DNA of 64,000 nt from Globisporangium splendens. Lineage: Eukaryota > Oomycota > Peronosporomycetes > Pythiales > Pythiaceae. The notes below the pieces were generated by a model. The model worked only from the letters and a program-made list of their open reading frames with translations. It was not told where the DNA came from and ran no database searches. The first letter of the stretch is position 1. Each line of letters starts with the position of its first letter. Location: the NCBI GenBank assembly GCA_006386115.1, contig VFIW01000149.1, positions 25,617-89,616 on the forward strand, given 5' to 3'. The position numbers and the translations under genes are program-made. Below, one piece after another: positions 33,067 to 42,327 of this stretch.

Positions 33067-34485
33067 ATGGCTGCCGATTGGACGCGAGACGAGAACATGC
33101 TTCTGCTTCGAGTGTGGGGTGAGACCAATAGCGATGATCGAGCCAGCAGTGATCCGCAGTGGGCACTTCGTCGTGCATACAAACTCTTTGCGCATATTTG
33201 TGGGGGAATGGCGACACGAAGTGAGTCGGCAGTGTGCGAGCAGATTGCGACGCTGCGCTTCAACTTTGACTTCATTCAGCAGTTCGACGAAATGCAGCGA
33301 GAGCGCGGGAAGAAACGATCCGAGAGCTGGTTTGCTCTCAGTCCGCGACAGCGAAAAGAAGCCTTTCGCCACAAGGTTGGAAGAAAATGCACGTATATCC
33401 CCTTGGATTACCGCATGTTCGCAGCATTGGAAGCAATCCAAGATCAATCCTGTGATGCTTCGACAGAAAGATCCTCATCACGAGTTGCCGACAGCGCAGT
33501 TCATGGTCCCCTCGCAGGTGGCGTTTGGACGATTGCCGAGTTGGTAACGCTCGTCCAAGCGTGGCGGGAGATCATTGACTACGCTCAGTGCACGCTGAAG
33601 TCATTGCCACATGATCTGAACCAACGAATCTATTACCTGTTCGTAAAGCTTTGGGGAAGGGCTACGCAGCGAACGACGAAAGCAGTCTACGATAAGAAAT
33701 TGGTTCTCGCGTCCACGCACAAGACGGTCACGAGTCTCTTGAACCACCCACAACAGAAGTACCGCAAGTGGTTTTCGTCCTCGAAAAACCGCAAACTCGA
33801 ATTTCTGAAGTCACAGTGTGACCCGACGACCAAGGTTCAAGTCACAGCCTTTGACGAAGATCTTTATGAAGAACTTGGAGACATTCTAGCAGCTGAAGAT
33901 GCGCTGAGGGATGGATGCGATCATGCGCGTTCGGAGAGGAACGACAGCGATGGTGAGGCTGACTTCCCACCACTCACGCTGCGCAATGACAGCGACCGAA
34001 AACGTCATCACGCGTCAACTCCGTCGACAAGGAGCACGGCCAGCCGAGTGCTCGATTTGTCAATGGAGCACCAAGCGCATGGTACACAATATCGAGACTG
34101 TGACCAACGGAGTCGAGACCGGGCAAAAGCTGCCACGGCAGTCAACGACGAGAGCAAAATCGATGCGATCGAGACTCGCTGTCGCGGAGCCGCCACAGGG
34201 TATCAATGTGAGGTCGCATCGGAGCTGCGGATGATTGCACATGCGCTTGAGGATCAAGTTGAGCGGATCCAACGCATTCTCCATGGGCTGAGTCGCGATC
34301 AATCGAGCGAGGATAACGTTCTTCAAGATCGGGGTCAAAACGAGGGACGTCGAAAACGCGGAAATGATGAGAACGTCGGAAAGGAACGGAGAAGTGCACG
34401 CTGCCAGTACGACGACGACGACGATGATAATGAGGAGGAACGGCATTCACGCAAGTGGAGGCGGCTACGGAGACGCAAAGATTGA
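33067..34485 (+). CDS. Multi-module Myb/SANT-like family protein, member 1 (2 modules)
   Basis: Unknown function. From ATG 33067 (MAADWTRDENMLLLRVW) it is 473 residues and intronless. Two copies of the family module are visible: about 5-124 (WTRDE..LLLRVW, FNFDFIQQF, WFALSPRQR, PLDYRMFAALEAI) and 154-274 (WTIAELVTLVQAW, NQRIYYLFVKL, WFSSSKNRK, AFDEDLYEEL). The second copy has lost the usual K..L..SY.FI helix pattern. An acidic linker, a short helical stretch (LRMIAHALEDQVERIQRIL) and a basic tail follow; the long charged coiled coil of its relatives is reduced here. The helix pattern suggests a DNA-binding fold. It is the most distal and one of the most diverged copies in the array. Confidence 0.75.
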   Translation: MAADWTRDENMLLLRVWGETNSDDRASSDPQWALRRAYKLFAHICGGMATRSESAVCEQIATLRFNFDFIQQFDEMQRERGKKRSESWFALSPRQRKEAFRHKVGRKCTYIPLDYRMFAALEAIQDQSCDASTERSSSRVADSAVHGPLAGGVWTIAELVTLVQAWREIIDYAQCTLKSLPHDLNQRIYYLFVKLWGRATQRTTKAVYDKKLVLASTHKTVTSLLNHPQQKYRKWFSSSKNRKLEFLKSQCDPTTKVQVTAFDEDLYEELGDILAAEDALRDGCDHARSERNDSDGEADFPPLTLRNDSDRKRHHASTPSTRSTASRVLDLSMEHQAHGTQYRDCDQRSRDRAKAATAVNDESKIDAIETRCRGAATGYQCEVASELRMIAHALEDQVERIQRILHGLSRDQSSEDNVLQDRGQNEGRRKRGNDENVGKERRSARCQYDDDDDDNEEERHSRKWRRLRRRKD

Positions 34486-34763
34486 GTCAGTTAATCCCAG
34501 TTGAATGCGTGCAAGCGAGGGTAAACAAGAATACAGTACGCGCTTACTTGAGTTGTTTGTGTTATGGAGAACCAATCTCATGATGCCGGCGGAAACGCCC
34601 CCAAAGTTCAACGTCATTCTGCACTCAGAGAATCAGATGCTTCTCGCGATCGGCGTCTTTCGGCTTGCACAAACAAGTTGTGAGCTGGACCGTCAAATAA
34701 AACCGCTGGGCTTTCGTCGCCTGATCAGCTGCGATCAGCATAGCATCGTTGTCCTTCTTCAGG

Positions 34764-36137
34764 CTACTCTGTATCAGGAACCGACGATCCTGCGTTGCGG
34801 CTTCGCACCAACTCTTCCAGCAATACACGATTGCGCGCACGCTCCGCCAGATGCTCTCGGTGTCGTCTCTCGCGTTCCTGTCGCTTTGCCTCCCTCAGCA
34901 GCTCCTTTTCGTTTCGCAGTTGCCTCCGTTCGTCCTCCTCGTGTTGTATCTTGTCTCGAATCTCCTGGATCATGGTGTTCAGGGCTGCAGCCTTGACGCC
35001 GAGTTGTCTGACAACGCCTACAAGCGCTGCTTCTGGATCGACTTTCAGCTTCTTTGTCGCGCAACTGTTGTCATCATCCCCAGGCGGAGTGTCATTCTCA
35101 AATTCTGCATCGAACGGCACACTCGCAGGTTCCTCCAGTGTCCCATAGAGCTGCAGATTGCGGCGCGCAATCGCTAGTTCCTGCTGCGCGCGCTTCTCGG
35201 CCGCCGCCTTGGCTTCCCTCGCTTCCTCCGTGAACGATTCCTCGATGCCGTGGATCACTTGCAGCTGCGCGAACATGGCTTCGTCCAGGTCAATGAACGA
35301 GTGCTTCGACTGCTGCTTCAGCTCGTACACGCGCTGCTCACGCTCGCTCTCGCGCATGGTGAACCATTCCGGCTGGTTCGCAGCGCGGCGCTCGGCGTTG
35401 AACTCGAGAATGTATTTGAACGTAGTCATGAGATGCTTGCGCTTGCCATTGAACGCCTTGGACCTCCGGAGCGGCGTGTGGGGCTCCGAGAGCGCAGTGA
35501 ACCGCTCGAAAGCGCGCGCATTGAGCACACCGTTGGTCTCCTGCGCGACAGCGTCGCCTCCTTGCTCCAGAGCCTCGCGCCACGCGCGCAAAAGCCGCAT
35601 GATTTCGTCGCGCGACCAGCGCACCGAGACGTTGTCCAGCACGCGCTTGAGCTTGGACTGGCGCTTCTGCTTCTGCAGCCCGGCCAGGACGCGCAGCTCG
35701 TTGAAAATCTCCTCGTCCATTTGAGACACAAACTGCATGGTCCTCATTTTAGAGAAGGATGCGCGCACGTGGACCTCGCGCTGCTGCTCCGTGAGTGTCT
35801 GGAACCAGTGATTGCGCGCTTCACCGTCATATTCAGCGGCTCCAACAGCAGAAGCTGCCTTGGCTGCATAGTTAGTGTTGAACTCTGCCACGAACTTGTA
35901 CGAGCGCATGAGGTTGTACATCATGGCCACGAGCGCGGACGCATCCTTGCTGGTGCTGGCTGCGCGGAACGCGTCGAACACGCGCGCGTCCGACGCCTCA
36001 TCTGGTGCTGCGCTGTGGTCAGAGGCGACGAGACGCCACGCGCGCAGCAGCTGCACGATCTCCTCGCGCGTCCAGACGCTCTCTGCGGCGGAAGCAGCGG
36101 CAGAAGAAGCGTCGACGGTGTCATGCTGCGCGTCCAT
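34764..36137 (-). CDS. Multi-module Myb/SANT-like family protein, member 2 (2 modules)
   Basis: 457 residues from ATG 36137 (MDAQHDTVDASS), intronless. Module 1 spans about 22-153 (VWTREEIVQLLRAW, YKFVAEFN, HWFQTLTEQQRE, QMDEEIFNELRVL). Module 2 spans 174-296 (RWSRDEIMRLLRAWREAL, ARAFERFTAL, FKYILEFNAERR, EWFTMRESERE, DLDEAMFAQLQVI). An acidic linker is followed by a C-terminal coiled coil at about 375-445 starting LGVKAAALNTMIQEIRDKIQ. This is the clearest minimal form of the family architecture. It is divergently paired with member 3 across a 306-base spacer. Confidence 0.85.
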   Translation of the reverse strand: MDAQHDTVDASSAAASAAESVWTREEIVQLLRAWRLVASDHSAAPDEASDARVFDAFRAASTSKDASALVAMMYNLMRSYKFVAEFNTNYAAKAASAVGAAEYDGEARNHWFQTLTEQQREVHVRASFSKMRTMQFVSQMDEEIFNELRVLAGLQKQKRQSKLKRVLDNVSVRWSRDEIMRLLRAWREALEQGGDAVAQETNGVLNARAFERFTALSEPHTPLRRSKAFNGKRKHLMTTFKYILEFNAERRAANQPEWFTMRESEREQRVYELKQQSKHSFIDLDEAMFAQLQVIHGIEESFTEEAREAKAAAEKRAQQELAIARRNLQLYGTLEEPASVPFDAEFENDTPPGDDDNSCATKKLKVDPEAALVGVVRQLGVKAAALNTMIQEIRDKIQHEEDERRQLRNEKELLREAKRQERERRHREHLAERARNRVLLEELVRSRNAGSSVPDTE

Positions 36138-36443
36138 TGCTTTCTTTGCATTATTTGGAAAATGGTGGGGACCTAGGTGACTTTGGAAGCGTCTATCCTC
36201 TAGTAATGGATAGAGAATATTATCTGTTTATAAAATGGTATATTGGAATGGTTTGCATGATCAAACATTAAGTTTACTTCTGTTTAGAAGGATGAACTAT
36301 CCATATGCACATTACAAAGGGTTTAAAAGTATGCTGACAGTACTCTCTGAAGTTTTTTGTTTTTTGTTTTTTGTTTTTTGTTTTTTGTTTTTTTCGAAAG
36401 CCCTTTACCACCTCTCCATTATCACAAGGCACTTCAAACCAAC
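36138..36443. promoter_or_regulatory. Divergent intergenic region between members 2 and 3
   Basis: A 306-base spacer read outward on both sides, so it should hold two promoters. It contains a (gtttttt)n microsatellite at 36352-36394 close to the member 3 start. No TATA or initiator site stands out. Confidence 0.5.
36352..36394 (+). repeat. (gtttttt)n microsatellite
   Basis: About six head-to-tail copies of the 7-mer gtttttt, 50 bases before the ATG of member 3. Length variation here could alter expression. Confidence 0.9.
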
Positions 36444-38906
36444 ATGAGCACGACGATCGCGGCTACGACGGCGTCTTCAACGCAGCACCGCGGCAAGTGG
36501 CAGCGCGAGGACGTGCTGCTGCTGCTGCGCGCGTGGAGCGACGTGGCCGACCAGCGAGACTACGCCGGCACCATCCAGGACAACGAGAGCGAGAGCGACG
36601 GTGAGAACGATGGCGACGCAGAGGAATCCGCACTGGCGGCGTCCAACGATAACGACGACAAGGACAAAGACAGCAGTAGCAGCAGCGCTGTGACTTCGGA
36701 CGAGACCTCGAGCCAATCTGGTAAGAAGCGGCTACGCGCACGTCTCTATGAGGAGAAGATCGCCGAGTTCGATGCGCGCGTGTACCGCCACTTCCTCGTG
36801 CTCAGTGGCGGCAATAATGCCAGCCGTCCTTCTTCTAATGCGGAAATCGAGGAGAGTGCTGCAGAAGACGCATCAGAAGCCACACAAGAGATAAAGGAGG
36901 AGGACGAAGAGGAAACCCCTTCTGTTGACCCATTGGCGGAGCCAGTGCCGCTGAACCGCACGGAGCGCGCGGTGATCGAGAAGAAGGATGCGCTCATGTA
37001 CTCGTACCACTTCATCGCGCAATGGATGAAGAACTCAGCAAACGGCAACACAGGCACTGGTGGTGAAGGCAGAAACTGGTTTGCGCTCACCAAACAGCAG
37101 CAGAAGCAGGAAGTGCGCAGCGGGTTCAAGCGCATCGCGTTCGTGTACCTGGACCACGAGATGTTTAACGTGCTGGAGCAACTCGCGCAGAAGAAGCAGA
37201 AGTCCAAGATGCGCGACCGCGTGGGCTTCCAACACTGGCGCGACAGCGAGCACATCCAGCTACTGCGCGCGTGGGGCGAGGCGCTGCGCATCGTGGGCAC
37301 CAAGCGCGACCTGAACCGCGTGCTCACGGAGCGGTTTCTGGCTCTCGGGTGCGACGAAAATGGCGGCAAGCGGCAGCGCTCCGAGGCGTCCATTATCGCG
37401 CGCAAGGAGAACATGGTGTTCTCGTACCTCTTCATCTCGGCGTTCAGCGCGCAGAACGAGCACAGGGACTGGTTCTCGCTCACAAAAGCCGAGAAAAAGC
37501 AAATCCTGCTGAACGCGGGCCACAAGTCGACGCGCTTTGTCGACATCGACGAAGACATGTTCGACATCATCGGCATGCATCTGCACACAAGAGTTCGAAA
37601 GGCGAGGCAGGCGTCAAATGGCGAAGACGTAGTGGCGATGGAGACGTCGGCACCCTCGACGCCGCTGGTGGTCCAGGAAGCAGAAGAGAAGGGTGTTTCT
37701 GAAGACACAAGGCTTATGGAGTACGATTTGAGTGCGAACGAGACGTCGACACAAAGTGACGGTGCTGGCGCTGCATTGGATGTGGATGCAAACCGTGATG
37801 ACGAAGGCGTGACCTCAATGGTAGACCAAAAGAACCTTCCTCAGAGTTCTCTTTCAAGTGCTGACGCTACGCTTGATACTGCAATTCACGAAAACGAGGC
37901 GGCACAGAGTGACGGTGCTGGTGCTGCGTTGGGTGTTGGCGCGCACCGCGACGAAGAAGCCGTGACTGCTCCGCCAGACCAAGAGAAGCTGCTTCAGGAT
38001 GCTGTTTCAAGCGTTGACGCTACGCGTGGCGCTGAGCTTCGCGAAAGCGATGTCCCAGAGGACTCACCAGGCAGCGAAGGCAATGCTGGTTCATCTGGTG
38101 ACCCAGAGGGTCCACGCAGGAACGAAGCAGATACACAGCCACTTGATACTCTTCTACCCCCAACGTCCAGACCAGATGGCCATGCACTCGACAGTGAAGG
38201 GTCGAGAGGACGTGGTGACTCGCACAACGATATGGAGATTCATCAGAACGAACCAGATCCACCTAGCAGCGAAGCATGTGCTGAGCCACTTGATGCACCT
38301 GTGCCTGAATCCAAACTTCATGACGACGTGCTCGACAACGAAGCCACAGTACATGACGATTTACTCGACCATATGGAGATTCACCAGAACGAACCAGATC
38401 CACTCGGTAGCGAAGGAAATGCTGAGTCAGTCGAGTCTTCTATGTCAGAGTCCCCCAAAGTACAACAGCAGCAACCAACGACGACAGCATCGCCGCTGGA
38501 ATCCGGTTTTCCCGAGTGGGACAAGGAGTACACATCCGCCAGGAACAGTGTGCTTCCAGCGGAGGATAGTCGCGATGGATCCACAACACCACCAGCAGAT
38601 CCCGAACAAGAAGCTACTCTCAATCTCTTCCAGAAGTACGCGGATCACTTTAACACGACGCTACGGCAGATGCAGGAATACGAGGAAAACGGACGGGAGC
38701 AGCGGAAGCGAGAACGAGAAGAACTGAGAGTAGAACTCGAGAAACGGCGGCGCTACCGTGAAGAGCTCGTTCAAGACCGTGAGCAACGTGCACGTGAGCG
38801 AGATCGCATGAGCCAAGAGCTGGAGCAAATGCGCGTTGAGCGACAGCGCGAACGAGAACACGACTTAGCGCTTCTACGGACAATCTTGGAGCAATCGCGT
38901 TCCTAG
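36444..38906 (+). CDS. Multi-module Myb/SANT-like family protein, member 3 (2 modules, long acidic linker)
   Basis: 820 residues from ATG 36444 (MSTTIAATTASSTQHRGKW), intronless. Module 1 (19-249) has helix 1 KWQREDVLLLLRAW, then an acidic insertion of about 60 residues, then FDARVYRHFLVLSG, KKDALMYSYHFIAQW, NWFALTKQQQKQE and YLDHEMFNVLEQL. Module 2 (265-380) is compact: HWRDSEHIQLLRAWGEAL, TERFLALG, FSYLFISAF, DWFSLTKAEKK, DIDEDMFDIIGM. The linker of about 350 residues contains two direct repeats of a SDGAGAAL-containing unit and two of HMEIHQNEPDP-like units. The C-terminus (about 735-820) is a highly charged Arg/Glu coiled coil ending LALLRTILEQSRS. The linker suggests a flexible acidic, activator-like region, which is inference. 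Confidence 0.85.
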   Translation: MSTTIAATTASSTQHRGKWQREDVLLLLRAWSDVADQRDYAGTIQDNESESDGENDGDAEESALAASNDNDDKDKDSSSSSAVTSDETSSQSGKKRLRARLYEEKIAEFDARVYRHFLVLSGGNNASRPSSNAEIEESAAEDASEATQEIKEEDEEETPSVDPLAEPVPLNRTERAVIEKKDALMYSYHFIAQWMKNSANGNTGTGGEGRNWFALTKQQQKQEVRSGFKRIAFVYLDHEMFNVLEQLAQKKQKSKMRDRVGFQHWRDSEHIQLLRAWGEALRIVGTKRDLNRVLTERFLALGCDENGGKRQRSEASIIARKENMVFSYLFISAFSAQNEHRDWFSLTKAEKKQILLNAGHKSTRFVDIDEDMFDIIGMHLHTRVRKARQASNGEDVVAMETSAPSTPLVVQEAEEKGVSEDTRLMEYDLSANETSTQSDGAGAALDVDANRDDEGVTSMVDQKNLPQSSLSSADATLDTAIHENEAAQSDGAGAALGVGAHRDEEAVTAPPDQEKLLQDAVSSVDATRGAELRESDVPEDSPGSEGNAGSSGDPEGPRRNEADTQPLDTLLPPTSRPDGHALDSEGSRGRGDSHNDMEIHQNEPDPPSSEACAEPLDAPVPESKLHDDVLDNEATVHDDLLDHMEIHQNEPDPLGSEGNAESVESSMSESPKVQQQQPTTTASPLESGFPEWDKEYTSARNSVLPAEDSRDGSTTPPADPEQEATLNLFQKYADHFNTTLRQMQEYEENGREQRKREREELRVELEKRRRYREELVQDREQRARERDRMSQELEQMRVERQREREHDLALLRTILEQSRS

Positions 38907-39084
38907 ATGTTCTGAGCATTTATGCTATCACAGACGCATTGTGCAGCTACGAGGTGAGTGAGTTGTGTATGTGCTTCATTGGAACAATAGAAACTTGTTG
39001 CCTGCTTGGGTTCAACTCTTGGGTTCGCAGTAAAACGGCAAAAAATGTGAATGCATGCGACTATGTAGTTTACATCTACGAGAC

Positions 39085-40542
39085 TCACACACTGCTGGCG
39101 TTGTAGTAGAGCTGGCGCTCCTCGTCGGGGTGGCAGAACGGGAACAAGATCGCGGGGTCGACTTTGTCCGGGTTGAACAAGTTCTTGCCCGAGTTGTAGG
39201 TGACGTAGCAGCCCAAGATGGTGCACACGAGGGCACACGTGATCGCTGGGATCTTCTCGTACATGGGCATCGACTTCCACATCACCTTGACATAGAAGAT
39301 GATCGGCAGGATGATGCAACTGAGCGACATGGCCGACGAGCCGATGAAGTCCTGCAAATCCGAAAAGTCGTCACGCAACACGATCGCAACGACGACGAGC
39401 ACGATGATGATGGCGATACGCAGGAGAATGTACTTGATGACGTTTGCGCCGCGGTATTCAAGCAGCTCTTCCTCGGGGTCCAGCGACACTTTTTCAATGT
39501 CGGCGACCGAGACGACCGAGCCCTTGGAGATGCGCGACTTGAGTTCGCTACGGACTCCTGGGGTTTCCGAGGCTTGGTAGTTGAGCGATTCAATGTCGTT
39601 GGGCTTTGGCTGGTGCATGCCCAAGAGCATACGCTCGGACAAGTAGAACGCAGGGGAGACGATGACAGCGAACGCGATCGTGATGTGCAACTGCATGCAC
39701 ATGTAAGCGAGGATAGCGAGCCCCTTGTTTGAGGAGAACCCGAGCTTGCTCAATCCAGTGACGGAATCAGGGAAGATGGAGAAGAGCATGTTGCCCGAGA
39801 TCTGGCACCCGACCGCTGAGTACCCCGTGCTCGCCAAGACGAGGAACAAGCACGAGATGAACGTGATGGTGACAAACACGACACGAGGCATACGAGTTGG
39901 ATCGCTGTGTTGGCGTTGAAGAGCAGGGATCACAATACCAGCACCATAGGCGAGCGACAGGTTGCCGAAGGTGGTGGCGACTTGCTTGAATGAAATGTCA
40001 GGGACAGGCACCGAAGGGTGGCCACTCATACCGTGAAGCAACATGCCCAGCGCGAGGAAATCCGCAACAAGCGTGCCGACACAACCAGCGAAAGCCGCCG
40101 CGGCACCTTCCTTGAGCGTCGGTGTCAGGCAAACTGGTGTGACGGAAATCGCCATCAAGATGACCCATGTCGACTGACTGAAGGCGCCAGGAAAGAGACT
40201 GTCGAGCAACGTACCGCCGAGCACAAAGTACCAGATCGGGATCGACAGACAGTAGCCCATTTGGGACACCACGACTAACCAGCGACCGACCTTGCCCATG
40301 CAAAACTCGCCGAGGTCACTGTACGTCTTCACCGAGCTCGGCGCGAGGAGCATCACCTTGGAGATCACGACGGACGCGTAGACGTTGGCGGTAGCCATGA
40401 AGAGCATGGCAAACACGGCGATGAACGGACCGGCGCGCGAAAAGTTGCCCGGCATACCGAGCGTGCCCACCCCGTAGACACAGCAGAAAAGGTTGGCGGC
40501 CACCTTGGCGTCTTCTAGCGTAAAGAGCGGTTTCTTCACCAT
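39085..40542 (-). CDS. Amino acid/auxin permease family (AAAP, SLC36/SLC38-like) transporter
   Basis: Moves amino acids across a membrane with protons or sodium. 485 residues, a single exon from ATG 40542 (MVKKPLFTLEDAKVAANLF). The start of the first helix, VAANLFCCVYGVGTLGMPG, fits the family's unwound Gly-rich helix. About eleven hydrophobic segments can be counted. A cytosolic loop with RISKGSVVSVADIEKVSLDPEEE separates the later ones. It is unrelated to the genes on either side and interrupts the tandem family. Confidence 0.9.
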   Translation of the reverse strand: MVKKPLFTLEDAKVAANLFCCVYGVGTLGMPGNFSRAGPFIAVFAMLFMATANVYASVVISKVMLLAPSSVKTYSDLGEFCMGKVGRWLVVVSQMGYCLSIPIWYFVLGGTLLDSLFPGAFSQSTWVILMAISVTPVCLTPTLKEGAAAAFAGCVGTLVADFLALGMLLHGMSGHPSVPVPDISFKQVATTFGNLSLAYGAGIVIPALQRQHSDPTRMPRVVFVTITFISCLFLVLASTGYSAVGCQISGNMLFSIFPDSVTGLSKLGFSSNKGLAILAYMCMQLHITIAFAVIVSPAFYLSERMLLGMHQPKPNDIESLNYQASETPGVRSELKSRISKGSVVSVADIEKVSLDPEEELLEYRGANVIKYILLRIAIIIVLVVVAIVLRDDFSDLQDFIGSSAMSLSCIILPIIFYVKVMWKSMPMYEKIPAITCALVCTILGCYVTYNSGKNLFNPDKVDPAILFPFCHPDEERQLYYNASSV

Positions 40543-42327
40543 GGTTTGTGACCTCGAAGACTTGAGTTGCTTGCGCTGGAGCTTTGATCAAGAGAAGGCA
40601 AATTGTGAAATGAGCTCAAGTCTGTCGTGCTTTGGCTCTTCTCGGAGGTACGGCAACAACGGAACCCATGAACTTGCAGGAAGCTGGCTCCAGTTCGCTC
40701 ATGAAGTTGTGCATCTCATGGCAAAAGGTGGGAGGGATGGACCCGTCTGGAAAGGGAGGAGCTGTGTGTACAAGGAGGACGACGAGTTGGTGAACAGATC
40801 CGCGAAGAAAGTGCAATCAAAAGAAGCGTCACCAGGCACACTTCGGAGCAGAGGCAGAAAGTTCGGAGCTTCTGTAAGTTCAACAGTGCAGCCGCGAGGT
40901 ATGGCGGCTTTTCTAGAATCATGTGAGCTCATTTGCGAGACTTAATCCGGATCTTTAGTGATCCCACTTTGAACTGCGCGGTGTCCGCTTTGTGCCATGC
41001 ACCACGTTTTGTTCAAGGCTGCGCCTTTATTGATGTGCACAACTCAGCCAACCTTTAACCCGATGTACCGGATTATTTGTTTTGTCACGCCAACAGATGT
41101 CCGTGCCTTTCTATCCTCTCACTCCGTCCAAACGCGCAGTTTGACGCGGGAGCGTGCGTCAAAATGCGTGATTAGCCACTTCGACATGGCACCCTTTTGG
41201 GATCGATGGGTTCCAAATAGAGCGAGAATGAAAAAGAAAGAAAATGCGCAAACAAGTTGGCTCAAGACACTGCCATCAGCATGGTGCAAAGTTGCGCGTG
41301 CCGCAGAAGGAGCTTAAGTGCAACTTGAAATGATATTTCTACTGCGGAGGGCATATTTGGAAATATTCAACACAATAAGATTCACGAGAAATGCTTCCTC
41401 CATGCAAAAGACAACCACAATGCCAGATTTTACCGTAAGCTGCGCGACCCTGTGATGTGGGTTGGTGTTGATGCCATAGGTGTTCTCGTGTCCCCTGTAC
41501 TAATCTATTTATCGGATATGAGGACATATGGCTTAGAATGAGTGGACATCAAGAAACTTGACTCTAATCTTTTTGTTTAGAAGAGCGACGAAGAAACAGC
41601 ATACCTCGCAACACTGCGACAAGCAGTAGGTTCGTGCCAGACACATTTATCTGTGTCAGTCCGACACCAATCGGGCGGCATCATGCTGCTGTTATCTTTA
41701 GAGACCTAAGAGACGAACCATGAGCGTTTCGCTTTTTGCAGTAGAATGCGCAAGAGAGGTCAGATGACCTCGATGTGGAAGTAACTATCGAGTCTCCATC
41801 GCCGGAATATGAGATGCAGTAGAAAAGCACACTAGCTCCGAAGGCGCTTTTGATTGCTTCGGGACTTCACGCAGTCGGTCACAATTACCCGTTTGCTCAT
41901 GGCTACGCGATTCGCTCGGAGCGAGGCGCCTGATTGGAACCAGCACGAACCAACAGCCCAACGAAAACGGACATTACATGTTTGAACTCATCTGAGGTTA
42001 CACCGGCGCTTAGCAGTCAAACAGCGTTTTGCCTGACTAATGAGTGGCACGCTGCGACCACCATACAATTAACCAACGGCACGCATGCAATGCGCACTTC
42101 ACTTGGCTGGAGCTTCTCAATCGCTTCACCCCCACCAGTGCAAAAAGGAGGCTTTGACGCTTTTTGTCATTATACCTTTCACTGCACTCGTCTTGCCATT
42201 TTCTGATATTGGTATTAGCATGATTGGATAAAATGCGCTCTTTGTCGATGTTGCGCGAACGTCGTCCTAGAATTTCCGAGTCAGCGTTTTTCCTGGTAAA
42301 AGCAAAACTTGAGCAAAGAAACCTGCG
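40543..42327. other. Long spacer, no gene seen
   Basis: About 1.8 kb. It should hold the promoters of the transporter (minus) and of member 4 (plus). The ORFs here are short and without motifs. I looked for remnants of the W/LLRAW/WF module and saw none. Confidence 0.4.

Noticed and set aside
35250..36176. 308-residue plus-strand ORF opposite family member 2
   Set aside because: Antisense to a gene with a clear module pattern; no motif of its own.
36746..37708. 320-residue minus-strand ORF opposite family member 3
   Set aside because: Ser/Cys-rich antisense of modules 1 and 2.
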